DNA of 64,000 bases, taken from Bicyclus anynana. Lineage: Eukaryota > Arthropoda > Insecta > Lepidoptera > Nymphalidae. Position numbers and translations under genes: made by a program. This document shows positions 24,023-39,100 of the stretch, in pieces. The stretch lies in NCBI RefSeq assembly GCF_947172395.1, contig NC_069090.1:17132962-17196961 (forward strand), written 5' to 3'. Each line of letters starts with the position of its first letter. The stretch's first letter is position 1. The notes beneath the pieces are model-generated. The model was not told where the DNA came from and did not search any database. It saw only the letters and a program-made list of their open reading frames with translations.

Positions 24023-24197
24023 TCACCTTCCCTTGTTCTCCTTCCTGTCTCCATTCTGCTTGTTCTCTTTCTCTTGAGCTTTAGCGTTGGTTTGAGCTTT
24101 CGGAGCGTTCTGACTGCTTTGTTCTGGTTTGGTTGACTTCGGGTCCCGTTCTTTAGACTCTTGGACTGATTCCAGCGCTATCTCGAATGACTGCTGC
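24023..24197 (-). CDS. CaMKK last coding exon
   Basis: Acceptor CTGTTCTCAG, then the split codon (AA)G and QQSFEIALESVQESKERDPK. A Lys/Glu/Asn/Gln-rich tail ends in RKENKGR and the stop TGA at 24023-24025. The tail is hydrophilic and not conserved in sequence; it is placed here by splice phase (phase 2 in) and position. Confidence 0.8.
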
Positions 24198-27100
24198 CTG
24201 AGAACAGAAAAAAATATTTGGTAAAATTGATATATTGCTATATTTATTTCGTGATTTGCGAGGTGGATCTAATCCCAATATCGCCTTTCGAACAAGGCGG
24301 GGAGGTCTGGCCTTCTAGTAGACCTTGTTTTGTACTTTATGAAGGAATATTTACTTTTGCGTTTAAAATTGCAACGATAATATAATTTAACAAGAACACA
24401 AATAACTCTGATGTACATACTGGGCAACGGCAGATATTTGATAATTATATTCAACTGCTTAAAAGTGCTGTAATTCGCACCAACCTACACGAGAAATAGC
24501 TCGAATGCACGTATTTTGATAGCTGTGTGAATACTACAGCTATCTGGGGCAATTCTTCATCAAAACCATACGTGAACGCTGATTCTACCAGTGACAAGCA
24601 GTTAAAGCTTCATTAATCATCATCTTCTTTACCTCAACCCATTTAAGTGGGGTCAGCAAAATATGTCAATCTTCTCCATTCGTGTTCATTACTCGTCAAC
24701 TCATCATTCACTCCCTTTACGTACTTCCTCTCTCCTCTTCTTCGTCCTCTTTCACACATTCCACCCGTCTCTTCTTTGGCCTTCCTCTCCTTTTGTATTT
24801 TTCTACTTGAAAATTTAATATTCTTCTGGTTATATGACTTTCATTCTTCCCCATTACATTTTACTCCTCAATTATCTATCACACATCCATCTTAATTTAC
24901 GCATTTCGTCCACATGCATTTTTTTACTATCCGTCCCTTTTTCCGCTCAACATTCTGATTCATACAGCAAGACAGGTTTTACAACAGCTTTGTATACTTT
25001 ACCCTTAACCCAAGAGGCATTCCAGGGTCACAGTACACCTGAGACCTATCGCCATTTCATCCATCCCGCATGCATCTACTTTTTACGTCTCGGTCCATAC
25101 TGCCGTCGTTTTGAAAAAGGGACCGAGGTACCGAAAATCGGAGCAAGCTACGAGCTTGGTTTAAATGGAGGAGGCAATTTTGGAGGATTGGAATGTGCCA
25201 CCGAAGTCCAAGAACAAATATTTAATATTCGTTTGGCTGATTCGTAGGCTAATACTTTCCAATTTCTCCAGCCATTTTTCCTATCTGCTCTGTACCTCAG
25301 ATGCGTTTTCTCGGACAAGAATAATACCATCGGCGAATAGCATGTACTAAGGTTAACGCTTCAACTATATCGTTCAATTATGAGCAGAGACAGTAGACTA
25401 TGGAGAACCACAAGCATTAGCAGCAGAACCACAGTGACCATTCCAAGATTTCTAAGCTATTTAATCAGTCATGAGGTTTGCAATTACATACTTGTCAGTG
25501 AGATAGTTCCCGGGGGCTGAGAGGGATCGTCCGGAGCGTGCAAGGTTAGCTCTGCGCGCGGCTCTGTCTGCTCGCGCCGCGTCCTCCGCCGCGCCCGCGT
25601 CCGCGCCCGCGCCTGCGCTCGCGTCCGTAGACTCGCGACGAGCGCTGCCTTCGCGACTGCGTAAAAAAGGATTCTGAAACAAGATTTTGAGAAATTTTCA
25701 TAGGTATATTATCTGCGTCTATGGCCTCTACCTGACAGCAGTTCTTATGGCGGTAGTAGCTTGTTTTCGCCACAATATAATGCTGTGTATACTAAGTGTT
25801 TGTCGATAGACAGGTCGATCCCTGACTGCTGGACTATAGTTGTAACTTTGGACTATTGTTGTACGCACCCCCAACACAGTCTTTTGCGACTGGTTGAACA
25901 GAAACGGGAATATTGGTCATATTTAAAAAGATTACCTGAAAGCTATGTTTCTTGAGCATTGTCTTGATGAGTATGAGTGTGGACAGGTTGGGGATGGAGG
26001 TGACGACGCGCGCCATGTCCTCGTCCGTCACCTCCACCAGGCGGCAGTTCTCCTCCTCCGACGGCAGCGGCTCCTTGCCGCCGAGGGTCAACCACTCGTG
26101 TTCCTGCAGACAAATGGACTTTGAGCCAAATATACCTTCATTTATGGAGACTGAATTTGTTTTTATTCTTTAAAAGTTATGCCTTGACTACAATCTTACC
26201 ACTTTATGGTATGTGATGATGCAATCTAAGATGAAAGCGGGCTAACTTTTTAGGGGGAGGAGGAAAATCCATACCCTTTACGGTTTCTACACGACATCGT
26301 ACCGGAACGCTTCATAGCTTGGCAATACGTCTTTGTCGGTAGGATAGGAGCTTCCCACCAGCCAAAAAGGTAGGTTCAAGGATAGAAAGTTTCAGTTTTG
26401 GCTTTCGAAGGTGTCAAAGGTCCAGAACTTCAACAGTCCGACTAAATTTTTTAAATTAATTATCATCTACTCGTTGATCTCAACTTTACGACAAAGCGAA
26501 AATCAGCTAAACATGCTTATGGTTCGCATTAAGTTTGCCGCATCGGTCAGGTGCAGCCGAGGTCATAGTCTCATAACAGACACATTCTTCTAGATCTCAG
26601 GTTCGAACCTGGGACCTACTTAGTAGCTCCTGCGATCTCCAGAACCTTTAATGACGTTGTTTAGTGTACCTATTAAGTTGGATATTTGATGTAAAGAGAA
26701 TGAGCGCGAAACGTAGCACTTTCCTATAGGTTTATTTAAGTCTTTACAGAAATTCGCACTCGACTAGGCAGCAAATATTGACACAAGTGTGTTCGCTGTG
26801 TGTTATCCCCAACACACACATCACGTCCGAGCTGGTACCGTAATGAGCATAAGCAAGTATTTACAAATCCAGGTAAATATAATTATTTCGAGGCCGACCT
26901 TCAGATCTGAGCAAACACAGACTGTCCGTCGAATAACCTGCACGATTTGTTTGCTGAATAAATACGTAAATATGAAATGACTGTATTGTGAAAAAGAGGA
27001 AAGTTTAATATTTTATAAAAAAATATATAATATACTGTATCTAACAAACATATTTTTCATAATAAAATTCTAAAATCGCAGTACGAGTAGATATTCGATT

Positions 27101-30100
27101 CAATATACTATGTTTTAATACATTTGACATTGCATGGAGGATCTTGCTACAAATATAAGACTTTATTCAACCCTACGAAGGACTTTGTAGTTTGTACTAT
27201 TCCGAGACTTCAAGTTGAGACAACTTATGTCCATTTCTAGTACAGTTATTTGTATAGAGATAGTTCAGAACAAGAACTTGCGATAGTAAGTACCTTAAGT
27301 ATTTCGAAGAGCCAATTGACGTTGGGGGTCCCAACTTCCAAGGAGTTGGAATGACGACCCCGCATCTAAAAGCGCAGTGTTGGTCGATCCCCTCTAAGCG
27401 GATATCAAGCGGGTAACAGGGAGCCGCTGGATGCTTATGTCCAGCTGTGGGCGTCCATCGGCTGATATGATTTATGATTATTACCTTAATCTCTTTCATA
27501 GTGGCTCTAGTGACGGGGTCCTTGTCCAGCATTCGCGCTAGGAACCTCTTGAGGGACCTGGACAGCTGCGGCCGGGGCGGGAAGGTGAGGGGCTCGGAGA
27601 GGATCCGCTTCTGCAGGTCCGTGGACGTGGCGCCGATCCACGGCACCCTGCCCGTCACCATGGCGTACAGGGTCACGCCCAGAGACCAGATATCAGCTGC
27701 CTATGGAGCGAAGTATTCATTACTGTACATTTTTCAACATTATCATTCTGTGGCCCGGCCTACAGGGCCTTATTATAGAGATGTTAGGTAATGAGAGAGA
27801 CGACTTCACGTATTTTCCGAGTCACGGAGGTATAATACAACCAAGTTCACAACTGCACTCTAAGAATGGAATTGACTAGGTAGGTATGCTAGGTTAACAT
27901 TTGTAGGTAGTCACATAAATTATGTCATCTTTCTGTGTGTGATTAAATGGCGTATGGTAAACCGTGTTGTAACTATTATTTCTCTCTCAATATATCTCAG
28001 TGGCGACGAGGATGGGATCGGAGCAGAAGAGAGATCGGATGCCTTATGACTTATGATTTATGACCCGCCTCTCAGAATAAGTACGGGTGGTAGAAGGCTC
28101 TGATATGCGCACCGCCTCCCACCCTTGTAGAACTGAGAACGGAGAACACCACTGAGAACGTCGGGATGTGATAATGTCTGCTTTCGCGATCCTTTCACAT
28201 CCCAAATAGGACGCAGGTGGTTCCGCTGGGTTTTAGTGGGTACTCTGATGTTAGTGAGTCCCACATATCCGGCCGACAGAACTGCGCAACCTAGCGCAGT
28301 TCTGTCTGTACATTCTGCGGCCGGGATGCGTAAAAGCATTTCCCATTTCCCAGGAAAAAAAACGAGGAGTTGAGTTGTGTTGAGTTGAATTGAATTGAAT
28401 TGAAATGGATTGGGCTCAACTCACTTCTCCTATATACTTGTCCGTGGTGGGCACCGCCTCCGGGGCGCGGAAGGCGGGCGTGCCCACGGCGCCGCATAGG
28501 CGGCCCGCGCCCGCCAGCTCGCCGCACGCGCCCAGGTCCGCCACCTGCACGCGCCCCTCGCCCATCAGCAGATTCGCGGGCTTGATGTCGCGGTGCGCAA
28601 TACGCTGGAAGTGCACTGGGGAGAGACAGCAGTTACAGCAGCTATAAATATTGTAAACCAACCCGTATTGTCGGCGTGGTGGGCCCAAACTCCATTTAAT
28701 AGATGGTTAAGTGAAGTTTGCACAAAATCGGTCGAGGGATTCTTCATTTATCACATTTTTTGTAACAAATGAATTCAGGGGTAGGGTAAGGGTAGGGTGG
28801 AGTAAGGTAGGGTTAGAGTAAGGGTAAGCTAAGTAGGGTAGGGGTAGGGTAGGGTAGTGTAGAGTAGGGGTAGGAGTAGGGTAGTGTAGGGTAGGGATAG
28901 GGAAGAAGTGCACATACTTAAGTCAAATCAAACATGACCGGGTCCATTATTATCCTATGAGCAGGAAGGCCTGACCATGTATGTCGATCTTATGTCGATT
29001 CAAAGCTTCAACAGTTCTAAGGTTACGGAGATGGACTTAAACTTAGCCGTACATTAAATTACGTAAAGTAAAGTTAAAGTCAAAATACATTTATTTAAAT
29101 TAGGCTTAGTTTACTATTAGATACTTTCGTAACGCCAGGTAAGGAGTTTTACTGTTTCAATAGGTTAGCGGAATTTTTCAATTCCCAATGAATTTTATCA
29201 TTTATGCACTTGCACGGCACCGCCTTCAAAGTGACTACTATCACTTGGAAGGCGGTGCCGACACAGTGAAGCATTAACTCTTAGGATTTTCAGACGGTTC
29301 TTTCCTCGCAGATACGATGTTAATTTTTGTTTTTATTAGTTTATATTTGTGATTTTGAAGTCGGTTGAATTTTTTTGGTAAAAAATATTTTATGCCTTAG
29401 TGTTTTAAGATTGTAGCATGGTGTAATAAATGTATTACCTCTTCTGGTATTTTGTTTATTTTCTACCGTTTTATATAGGTGGGTTTTATATAAGTATGTA
29501 GGTCATGTTTAAAAAGAAAGACTTCGAAATAGAAACACCGTCGCCTAAAAGATACCTTTTTATATACTCTTGCATCGAAAGTACTAAATCACACGTGACA
29601 GGAAACACGGACGACGGTACGGTATTTTTGTGTTGCCTACAATCTTTCTACTCGCATTTCAACTTTTACAATTACGTGTAGGTAAGTATATAATATTGAA
29701 AGATATAAAGAAAGTAAGAAAAATGTGTTTATTTCGAAATTATGCCACACATCACAATATCTCCAGTACAATACATCCAGTACACCAGGTCATCCAGGAC
29801 AATACCCTGCGATGTATTGCATAACCCAGAAAATGGACCCACCTCAGCATATTGCTATGTGACCATTTAAATTAGAACACGTAGCGCTGATTTGGTTAAC
29901 TTTAATTAAATAAAGAAATATTCTCAACTAGTTAAAGTTACAGCCTGACTGACTGACTGAGTAAAACGTGTTTTTAACCCAATTAATTAATACAAACATA
30001 ATATTGACAGATTTTTGCGACGAATGTATTATAAAGCTGAAGAGTTTCTTTGTTTGTTTGAACGCGCTGATCTCAGGAACTACTCGTCCGATTTGAAAAA

Positions 30101-33100
30101 TTCTTTCAGTGTTAGATAGCCCATTTATCGAGAAAGGCTTACAGGTTATATAATATCCCAGCATTCCTACGGAAACGGGAACCACGCGGGTGAAACCGCG
30201 CGACGTCAGCTAGTAAATTATATACCTAGACTATTTAGATATTCTTATAGATAGGTGTAAAGAATACTTGAGTGTCATCTTAAAGGTTCAAGATTAAAGG
30301 TCAGGCGGATGTCATAAATGTGAAGGAGAAACGAGGTTGTGTACTCAGTACTTGAACACAATGTACACATTTTTTAATAAAGAACCCACTTTCATGGGTC
30401 CAAATATAGACTAATATTACCTATAGAGAGGTTAAATTATTTTTTGCTTCTTTGTTTGTTAACGAATATGCTCCAAAACTACTGGACCTATTAAAAAATA
30501 ATTCGCCAATGGAATTGTCAATGTCAGCGATTAACATGAGCTATAGTACTTTAAGACCAATAGGAGCGGAGCATTAATGAAAAATATGATAAAAACGGAA
30601 AAGTAAGTCCTTCTGCGAGCTTCCGTTGCGTGGACTGCGTAAATGGTTATAGTTAGGTACGCAAAAATTATGATACAGGAAACGTCGTTTTTTACAAGCT
30701 TTTGATGTTGTTGCTTTCAAATTGGACGCAAGGAAACCGAAGTAATCCAAAGAATCGAATTACACGCGGGCGAAGTCGCAGCCGTCATTTATCGCAATGA
30801 TTAAAATGAAACAAGTGTGATTAAAACATGATCAAAACGAGCATGATTAAAACATGATCGAACGAGATGATTAAAATATGATTAAGCGAGAGCGTGATCA
30901 CGAAATAAGGCGATTACAATGATGGATGATAAATTAACATCCGTGGGCGAGCGAAGTGTGGGCAATATGAAATAGATGAAACTCGCTTGTCGTATGGCAG
31001 TCGGATTAAAGGTAGGTATTTTGTTTATTGCAGTGCTTTGCATCGGTCTAAATGATTGATTAATGATTAATTAAATAAAATGAAATTGTCTCTGCAAAGG
31101 ATTTTGTTTATGAACAAAAAAATTTTTTTTTTTTATTCTTTACAAGTTCGCCCTTGACTACAATCTCACCTGATGATAAGTGATGATGCAATCTAAGATG
31201 AAAGCGGACTAACTTGTTAGGAGGAGGATTAAAATCCACACCCCTTTCGGTTTCTACACGACATCGTACCGGAACGCTAAATCGCTTGGCGGCACGTCTT
31301 TGTCGGTATAATATATGAACAAAGCTTCAGAATACATAATAATTATATGTATTACTAGCGGACGCCCGCGACTTCGTCCGCGTGGAATTTAGTTTTTCAC
31401 AAATCCCGCGGGAACCGTGGATTTTTTCGGGATGAAAAGTAGCCTATGTATCAGAGTATCCAGAGTAAAATCTATTTCCATTCCAAATTTCAGCCAAATC
31501 GCTTCAGTAGCCGCAGCGTATAAGAGGAACAAACATACTTACACACAAACTTTCGCCTTTATAATATTAGTAGGAAGTAAGATTAAGTTAATCAAAATTA
31601 AATATCAATTATCTAAACAAGTAGGTACTATAAAATAAATAAGGTAGGTATAACGATATTATAAAGTAAAAGTTTGAACGGCTTCTTTAGTATTGAGTTT
31701 CAGATAACCCTCTCTACATATTTTGTCTTGAACAAAAAGTTTCGCATATTACATCGCTTTCTGTACTTCTTTTATAGTTTCTTGTAGATATGGGCTCTTG
31801 TTATGTTAGAAATTAATAAAATACTACTCTAAAATTTATAAAAAACTAACTCTTTTAAAACATAGTCTAAAACTTTTAATTTTTCATAACCGTTTTTAGT
31901 AGATACGTCATAACTAGTACTTATACACAGCACTACTCGATGTGTACTGTTTACTAGCAAACGAATTAAATGAAGGTAGAAAATGCATGTCATTTCATAA
32001 CTTATTTATTTTAAGTTATGTATTGTTTGTTTATTAAAATGTTATTTAAAATTTATCTATATCTAATTGTTCTAAGCTTATTAATCGAATTTATTTTTAT
32101 TAATTTAAGAACAAGTTAATTATAATTATAATTAGGTGTGAAATGACTAGCGATTTATACCCTCAATTTAATTTATTTGTTGGTAAACAGTAGGTGGTAT
32201 AGGTATTGATTAGGGCTATAGTATAGAGCTTTTTATAACAGTTTTGTTCAATCCATAATTGTGATGCAGTTTGCTATAAAGAAACCCAATAAATCATACT
32301 TTATTATAGTTTACAATTGTTAAACTTGTTAAAAACTATTTTAACAAGTATATCATTTTTGAATAACTATTTTAAGAAGTATATCAGTATCTGGCGCAGG
32401 AATCAATCAATCGATCAATCAATTTAATCAAAAGCGATGATCTTACTCACAATATTCTACGCCGAGGACGACGTCTCTGAAGTACTTCCTGGACGTCTCC
32501 TCACTGAGGGGGCTCTCCGTCGGGATCTCTATCACAGGCCCTCCTTCTAACAGCTGGAACACCAGGTACAGTTGGTCTTCTGCTGGGTCGTCTAGCACCT
32601 AAAGGAAAATGAAAGAAGAATATCTATCAAATTTGACATATCAATTATATTTATTTGAATTATTATTTCAATTGTATAAATCAACGAATTGATTGATTGG
32701 TACTTGAAGAATATAAGAAGAGCCGTGATAGCCCAGTGGATATGACCTCTGCCTCCGATTCCGGAGGGTGTGGGTTCGAATCCGGCCCGAGGCATGCACC
32801 TCCAACCACCTGCAACTGTTCAGTTGTGTGCATTTTAAGAAATTAAATATCTCGTGTCTCAAACGGTAAAGGAAAACATCGTGAGGAAACCTGCATACCA
32901 GAGAATTTTCATAATACTCTGCGTGTGTGAAGTCTGCCAATCCGCATTGGGCCAGCGTGGTGGACTATTGGCCTGACCTCTCTCATTCTGATAGGAGACT
33001 CGAGCTCAGCAGTGAGCCGAATATGGGATAATAATGAGGATTTTTTTGTTTGCTTTTCAATTCGTAACTATATTAAAATATGATAATAATAGATAAATTT

Positions 33101-36100
33101 GCAATGTTGAATTATCTACTAATAGTCTTTACTAGAGATTGATGTTCTCTGCCCTTGGAGTATGTACCTATACAAGTAAATTTGTATGGAGCATTTATAG
33201 GATAGGGGTAGGATAGGTTAGGTAGGGAAAAAGCGGTGTAAAAGTTACGGTGAAAATGTAACAGTAATGGTTTTTTCAGAAATCGGTCGATTAGTTTTTA
33301 GTTTAATTGTAACAAACCAACAAAAATCACATCAAAATCTCTTTATAATAATTTAGACAATTAAATAGCTCGAAGAGCTACACAGTAAATCAGCACGAAC
33401 ACACCGTCCGGCTACAAATCACAATATTGTTAGCGATCGTTTACTCGCTCAGTGCACCGCACTGGAATGCTATTCATTATGCGGTTTGAGGGATTACGCG
33501 CGTAATTTGTGGTCTCAGTAATTACAGATAGTGCATAGTCGCTGTAATACATATTGATGTGATTATATTGTTGTGCAAGCCTAATCGTACGTACGGACAC
33601 ATCATACTGGACACAGTATTATAAGTCTGTAGCAAGCGTAGCATCTCTTTTTTGTCCCGTATATAGTAGTAAACCGAAGTAAGGTGCATCAGTCGTGGGT
33701 TTTTCATTCATCGCTACACGCATCCCGCCCAGTGCGGACCTTTTTTTTTTATTCTTTACAAGTTAGCCCTTGACTACAATCTCACCTGATGGTGATGTAA
33801 TCTTAGATGGAAGCGGGCTAACTTGTTAGGAGGAGAATGAAACTCCATACTCCTTTCGGTTTCTATACAATCGGCCCAGCCGGGGATCGAACCCAGGACC
33901 TCCGTCATGTAAATTCACCGCGCATACCACTGCGCCACGGGCGTCAAAAGCACGCCTTCGGGAGTGTTACGAACAAAGTTGCTAAGCTATACCTCACCTC
34001 AACAAGTTTGACAACATTAGGGTGGTCGAGTTTTTTCAGCACTGCTATCTCCCGGTACACCCTCTGCAGCGGATCCGGCGGTGGGCCGGGGCCGGCCTTG
34101 CGCGGCGGCGCGCGGCCGAACAAACCTGCGCGCCGCATTAGCTTGCGTTTTGACAGGATCTTCATTGCCTGGACACAGATAATTGACACTTAACAACTTT
34201 GCATTGTAAAATTATTATTTACTTATTTATTTAAAGTAGAAAATACGTTCTGAAAAACCCGGAGAACCCATCTTTTTTGTGTATGAAGAGTGTTTTAATA
34301 TCAAAATTAGGATGTTAAAAAATATGTTTGCCTCAAAAACTTCTGGCAAAAGTATCGTTAACAATAGTTTGGCCAGGAAGTTTTTAGGCAAATCACTTTC
34401 TCAATTTATTAATACGAATCATAGACAATTATAGTTTACCAAAAACATTGTACCTACAGAAAAAATCAACATAGATCTATGATCTCCACACTAGGATTCC
34501 CTGTACGGTAGTGATCAAATGTTCAATAAACACATAATAAACGATGAGGACAATGAGGATAAAGGATTTTCTTTCAGATCTGGGTAATTGCCACTTGAAA
34601 CTCGTCGGTTTTTGCGGAGAATAGGAAAATTATTCTTTGTTCATAATACAACTTTCCGCAAAGGAACGCCTGCTTCTATTCAATATTTAATTTATAAAAC
34701 TGCACTGCATAACTGCATTGTTGAGATGCATTGATAGGCCGTAGATATTTTTGGATCCTAATATTCAGATTTTATATTATGTTTGTATGTATCCAACTAA
34801 TAAGATAATAAGATAAATAAGATAAATAGCATAAGTATAGAAAATGTAGTTGGTTACTCAAATGTAATTTTGATGTTAGGGAACAGTTCAAATATTAAAA
34901 GGCATCAAATTATAAAATGTATTGAAAAGCTTTTGGTATTACATAATAGAACCAAATGTAAATTTACATTATGTGCATTTCCATACCTTAAGTCAATTGC
35001 TAAAGAAAATAAGCATATCCATAACTTGAATCTTATGTTATACAACTTGACATACCATCACAGCGATGCATTTTTTTATTTTGACATGAATAAGTTTATC
35101 TCATCTTATTCATTGACTAAAGATAATTTATATCTGCCAAAAAAATGTAAGCAGCATGTTGCCTCTCTGTTGGCTTACAACTTAAACGAGTCAGTTACAA
35201 GTGTTGTAACACAGTCTATTGACATTAATATGACATGTAATAATAGTAGTTATGTTTCTATTGACCAGAGTACGAATGATAGTACTGTCTCAATTGTTAA
35301 TTGTAATTTAACCGATCCAGTTACAAGTATTGTAACGCATTCTTTTGACATTTTTACAACCTGTACTAATAGTACAAATATTTCTATACCTGACCGCAGT
35401 ACCAATCCTGGTACTGTTACAATTGAAAATTTTTTAAACTAGAAGATACGACAACGGAGATGCACTGTAACATTAACCTTGTACACCAAAACATACAGAG
35501 CATCAACGGCAAGGAGTTAGAAGTTGAACTATTTGTAGAAAAATTCAATATACACATATTATGTATTACGGAGCATTGGCTCACTAACTCACAGCTGTCA
35601 GTTCTTAATATTAATAATTGGACCTACTTATGCAAGCAGGAACCAATCCACACAAATGCCAAAATCGAGTTAAGGACACAGAAGCTTTCAAAAATGAGGC
35701 TTCTATCGACCCTGTAAAGATCAAAATGATCTGACAATTTTGACAGAACAAAACATTTCTATGACAAAGTTATCAACCAACATAACCGCAGTTGTTCAAT
35801 AAACTAACAAGATCCATGCCCCGTAGTCACCCAACAATCGTAAAAAATTGTTGAATTTAGTTTTTTTAATAAGACTCATACCACATGGTCCCTTGCATTT
35901 TTTATTTTTTAATCAAAAAAGTAGAACCATGCAGGTTGGTTCTTGTTTGCATATTAAAATAGGCATAATCGTAATTATTTACAAAGACTCACATTACTTG
36001 ATTCCTTGTTGATATAACTTTATTTACAACATCTAAGGAGTTATGTCCTTTGAATCTGTGTTGTATAATAAACTCTGATAAAATTATTCGTCCAAGTCAG

Positions 36101-39100
36101 AGATACCTACATACACTATTGGAATTCACTAGTTTTTATATTTTTTGTGATAAGTTTTGGTATGAATATGACATGACAACTCTTTCTAAACTTTATAGTA
36201 GTTAAATAATATTGACAGTGGCAACACTGTGTCAAAAAACTGGAGCGTTCGGTGCGTCTACGTTGTGTGATTAATAAAATTGTAATAATTGATTTATTGT
36301 TTCTAACAATGAAGAGAGTGAACACCAGGATACAAACTATGATTTCTAGCTGCCTTAACCATTCAGATAATAAAGAGAACGACAATCAAGGTACGTAAAT
36401 AATTTTAAGGTTATAAAAAGTTTTTGTTGTTTCTTGAAATTTTTTACTTATTCATCTCTTCAGTTTGTGGCACGGTTCTACTATAACTACATCATGTTTT
36501 CAACAAACCGGATCATATTAATGTTCATTAACATTCATAATAATATGTGAATTTACATTATAGACAGTAATGTTAAACTACTTTGCTCAGTATATATTAT
36601 TCCTTTTTCAGATTTTTATGATAACTCTAGGTCAAGCAGTCCAATCCAGGTTTCTTCAGGTATTGTTTATGTTATTTCTGTATATTTTTTGAATGCCTTT
36701 TTTTGCGTGCTGTTGCTTTAGTAGGTACTTCTCCGAAAAAGAGACTTTACTACATTTCAGTTCAGCTTAACAGAAAGATAGTGAAGTTACTTTCGCATAT
36801 AATATTATTAGAGATTTTTTAAAATAAAAAGCCTATTTTTCAAATTATAAATTAAATAACATTCTAAAGGTGAACGCACATTTGTCTCAGCCGAACGCAA
36901 CGACGGGCCGAACGAAACGAATTTTAGAATTCTTTATTTGAAATCCTATGAAACCTCGCACACCCGCATACCACCGATTCGATTCGTCCAAATCTGGAAG
37001 AACCCCCGGAAATTCTAGATTATCAACAAATTAGGCTCGGGCGAATCGATCAGAATCGACCGAATATGCTCGCATTCTGACAGTGGCGTGGAATATAGCA
37101 AAACGCGAGTACTACTTCTTCATTAATTCTTTTCGGCGTGGTCGATTATTTAGGTGCGGAAAGCTTCTGCTATATGTGTGCAAAGCTTCCTTGACTTCGA
37201 TTCATTCGACGTGTTTGGTTCGGATAAGTGTGCGATCACCATAAATTACGGAAAAGGCTTAATTGACTACATAGGCATGTTTAAATTTGTAATTTTTGAT
37301 TAAAAGCGGGCTATTATTTTAGATTTGCTGCGCAAGCGAAGAAGATGTAGTACGCATGGTGAGGTTAATAATCCGCATGAAAAAACTAATTGCAAAGGGG
37401 GTGATGGAGCTATATCCGATCCTAATTTTTCTGCTACATTACTTACCGTCTCTGCTGAAGCTTGCCAGTGTCCTTTGCCTCCTCCGCTGTCTTTAGCTAC
37501 TAATTTGGTGAAGGAAAATGAAACAATACTTACTTCTATTGATACTGATGGTCATGATATTGAAACAGCTGTTGAAAAAAGCATAGAACCACCTCCATAC
37601 TCACCGCTGACCCCACGTCCAGTCATTGCTAAAAGTAACGAAACTTCTGCAGCTTTATGGGCAGATATCAATAATGCTTTACTAACCTCAAAATCACTTA
37701 CCGAGATTTCTGCTGAAAAAAGTGTTTCACCGCTTCCTCCTATGTCTCCAGAAATGGCGTCTTTGTTTCATATTTTAGCTGATGCAACGGATAACTACTA
37801 TCCGAACACTGAAAGTGTATCTGATACATCAACGATCGTAAGCTTGAGAAGTAGCGAAACTCCATTATTTATTGATAGCGATGATTCGGTAAGAGATCCT
37901 AACTACTGTGCCAATGCGAATTATGGCTCGAGTGATGATAGCTCTAATGATTCAATTTCTTTAATATCTGGTACTGCACTTGTAGAAATCAACCAAATAC
38001 CTAACGGTATAAACGAGATCGCTAGTTATCAACCAGAATCAATAAGTTTAGGACCTCATAGTGCTCAACAAGAAATTGCGCAAGTCGATAATGAGATGGC
38101 TTCTATTTTAGAATTTGCTATAATATCTGACAATGGTAATGCTACTAATGATAGGTTACGCATAGGAGCTGTTTCTGTTCACGAAACTGAATCATTAGTA
38201 ACTGGAATACAGCCCATGGGAAGGCCAAAAAAAGGCCGAAAGCCAAAATATGGTGGGATATCGCGGGAAGAAAGGAAGAAACGAAAGTACACAAATTTGT
38301 CTTATGTCAACTCGAGGAAAAAGATAGTCAGTCCTAAAAAATTTATAGATTTTCAATGCAGTTGCCTAAAAATGTGCCACGAAAATGTATCAGTAGAAAA
38401 GAGATTGGACCAATTTAAAAAGTTTTATTCCCTAGGATCTTATAATGCGCAAAATATGTTTTTAACTGCTTTAATAAAAGAGCAACCAGTGAAGCGTCAT
38501 TACGTAGCAACTGACAATAAAACCAAAGTTTCAAAGAAAAAGTCTTACTCACGCCAATATTTTCTAGATGGTGTATCAGTTTGTAGAGATATGTTTGTTA
38601 AAACATTACAAACGTCGGCAAAAAGAATAAATACGTCGCTTTGTAAGATGCGATCAGGCAGTTGCATTACAGATAATCGTGGTGTGCATGGCGGTTACAA
38701 TAGAGCATCTCCTGAAAGCGAGGAGTTCTTGATTAACCTTATTAAAAGGTTGCCAACATATGTATCTCACTATCGCCGAGAAAAAACAGAAGGGGCTAAG
38801 TTCTTGAGAGCAGACTTGACTTTATCAAAAATATATGAGCTATACAGCGATGAAGTCAAAACCGCCGACGTAAGAATACTGTCTGCTGCAAAAGTTAACA
38901 AATTGTTTTTTACGAAATTTAACCTGCGTACCAAGCCTCTTAAAAAAGATACGTGTAATAAGTGTGACTTTTATGAAAGTCAAATTCAAGTGTCGTCAGA
39001 TTCAAATAGAGTTGACATTGAACAAAAGCGAGTAGCGCATCAAGAAATCGCAAAATCTCTGCAAAACCAATTGAGAACTGACATGAAGCTAGCTAAAGAT

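Noticed and set aside
23885..24136. 83-aa + frame with a hydrophobic C-terminus
   Set aside because: It lies antisense over the last CaMKK coding exon, whose phase and stop fit the gene exactly.
24647..25247. + strand frames of 82 and 137 aa
   Set aside because: Antisense of an RTE-like LINE relic whose minus-strand reading shows a degraded FADD region.
28400..28647. + strand frames rich in Pro/Arg/Ala
   Set aside because: Antisense of the GC-rich CaMKK catalytic exon.
32592..32940. Minus-strand frames of 67-90 aa overlapping a CaMKK exon and a SINE
   Set aside because: The text (FEPTPSGIGGRGH, RIRTHTLRNRRQRSYPLGYH) is the conceptual translation of SINE family B, seen again at 55034-55252 and 51636-51836; not a gene.
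34873..35442. 190-aa frame considered as an independent host gene
   Set aside because: It stops 17 bases before a LINE ORF2 start, on the same strand, and resembles the end of a LINE ORF1.
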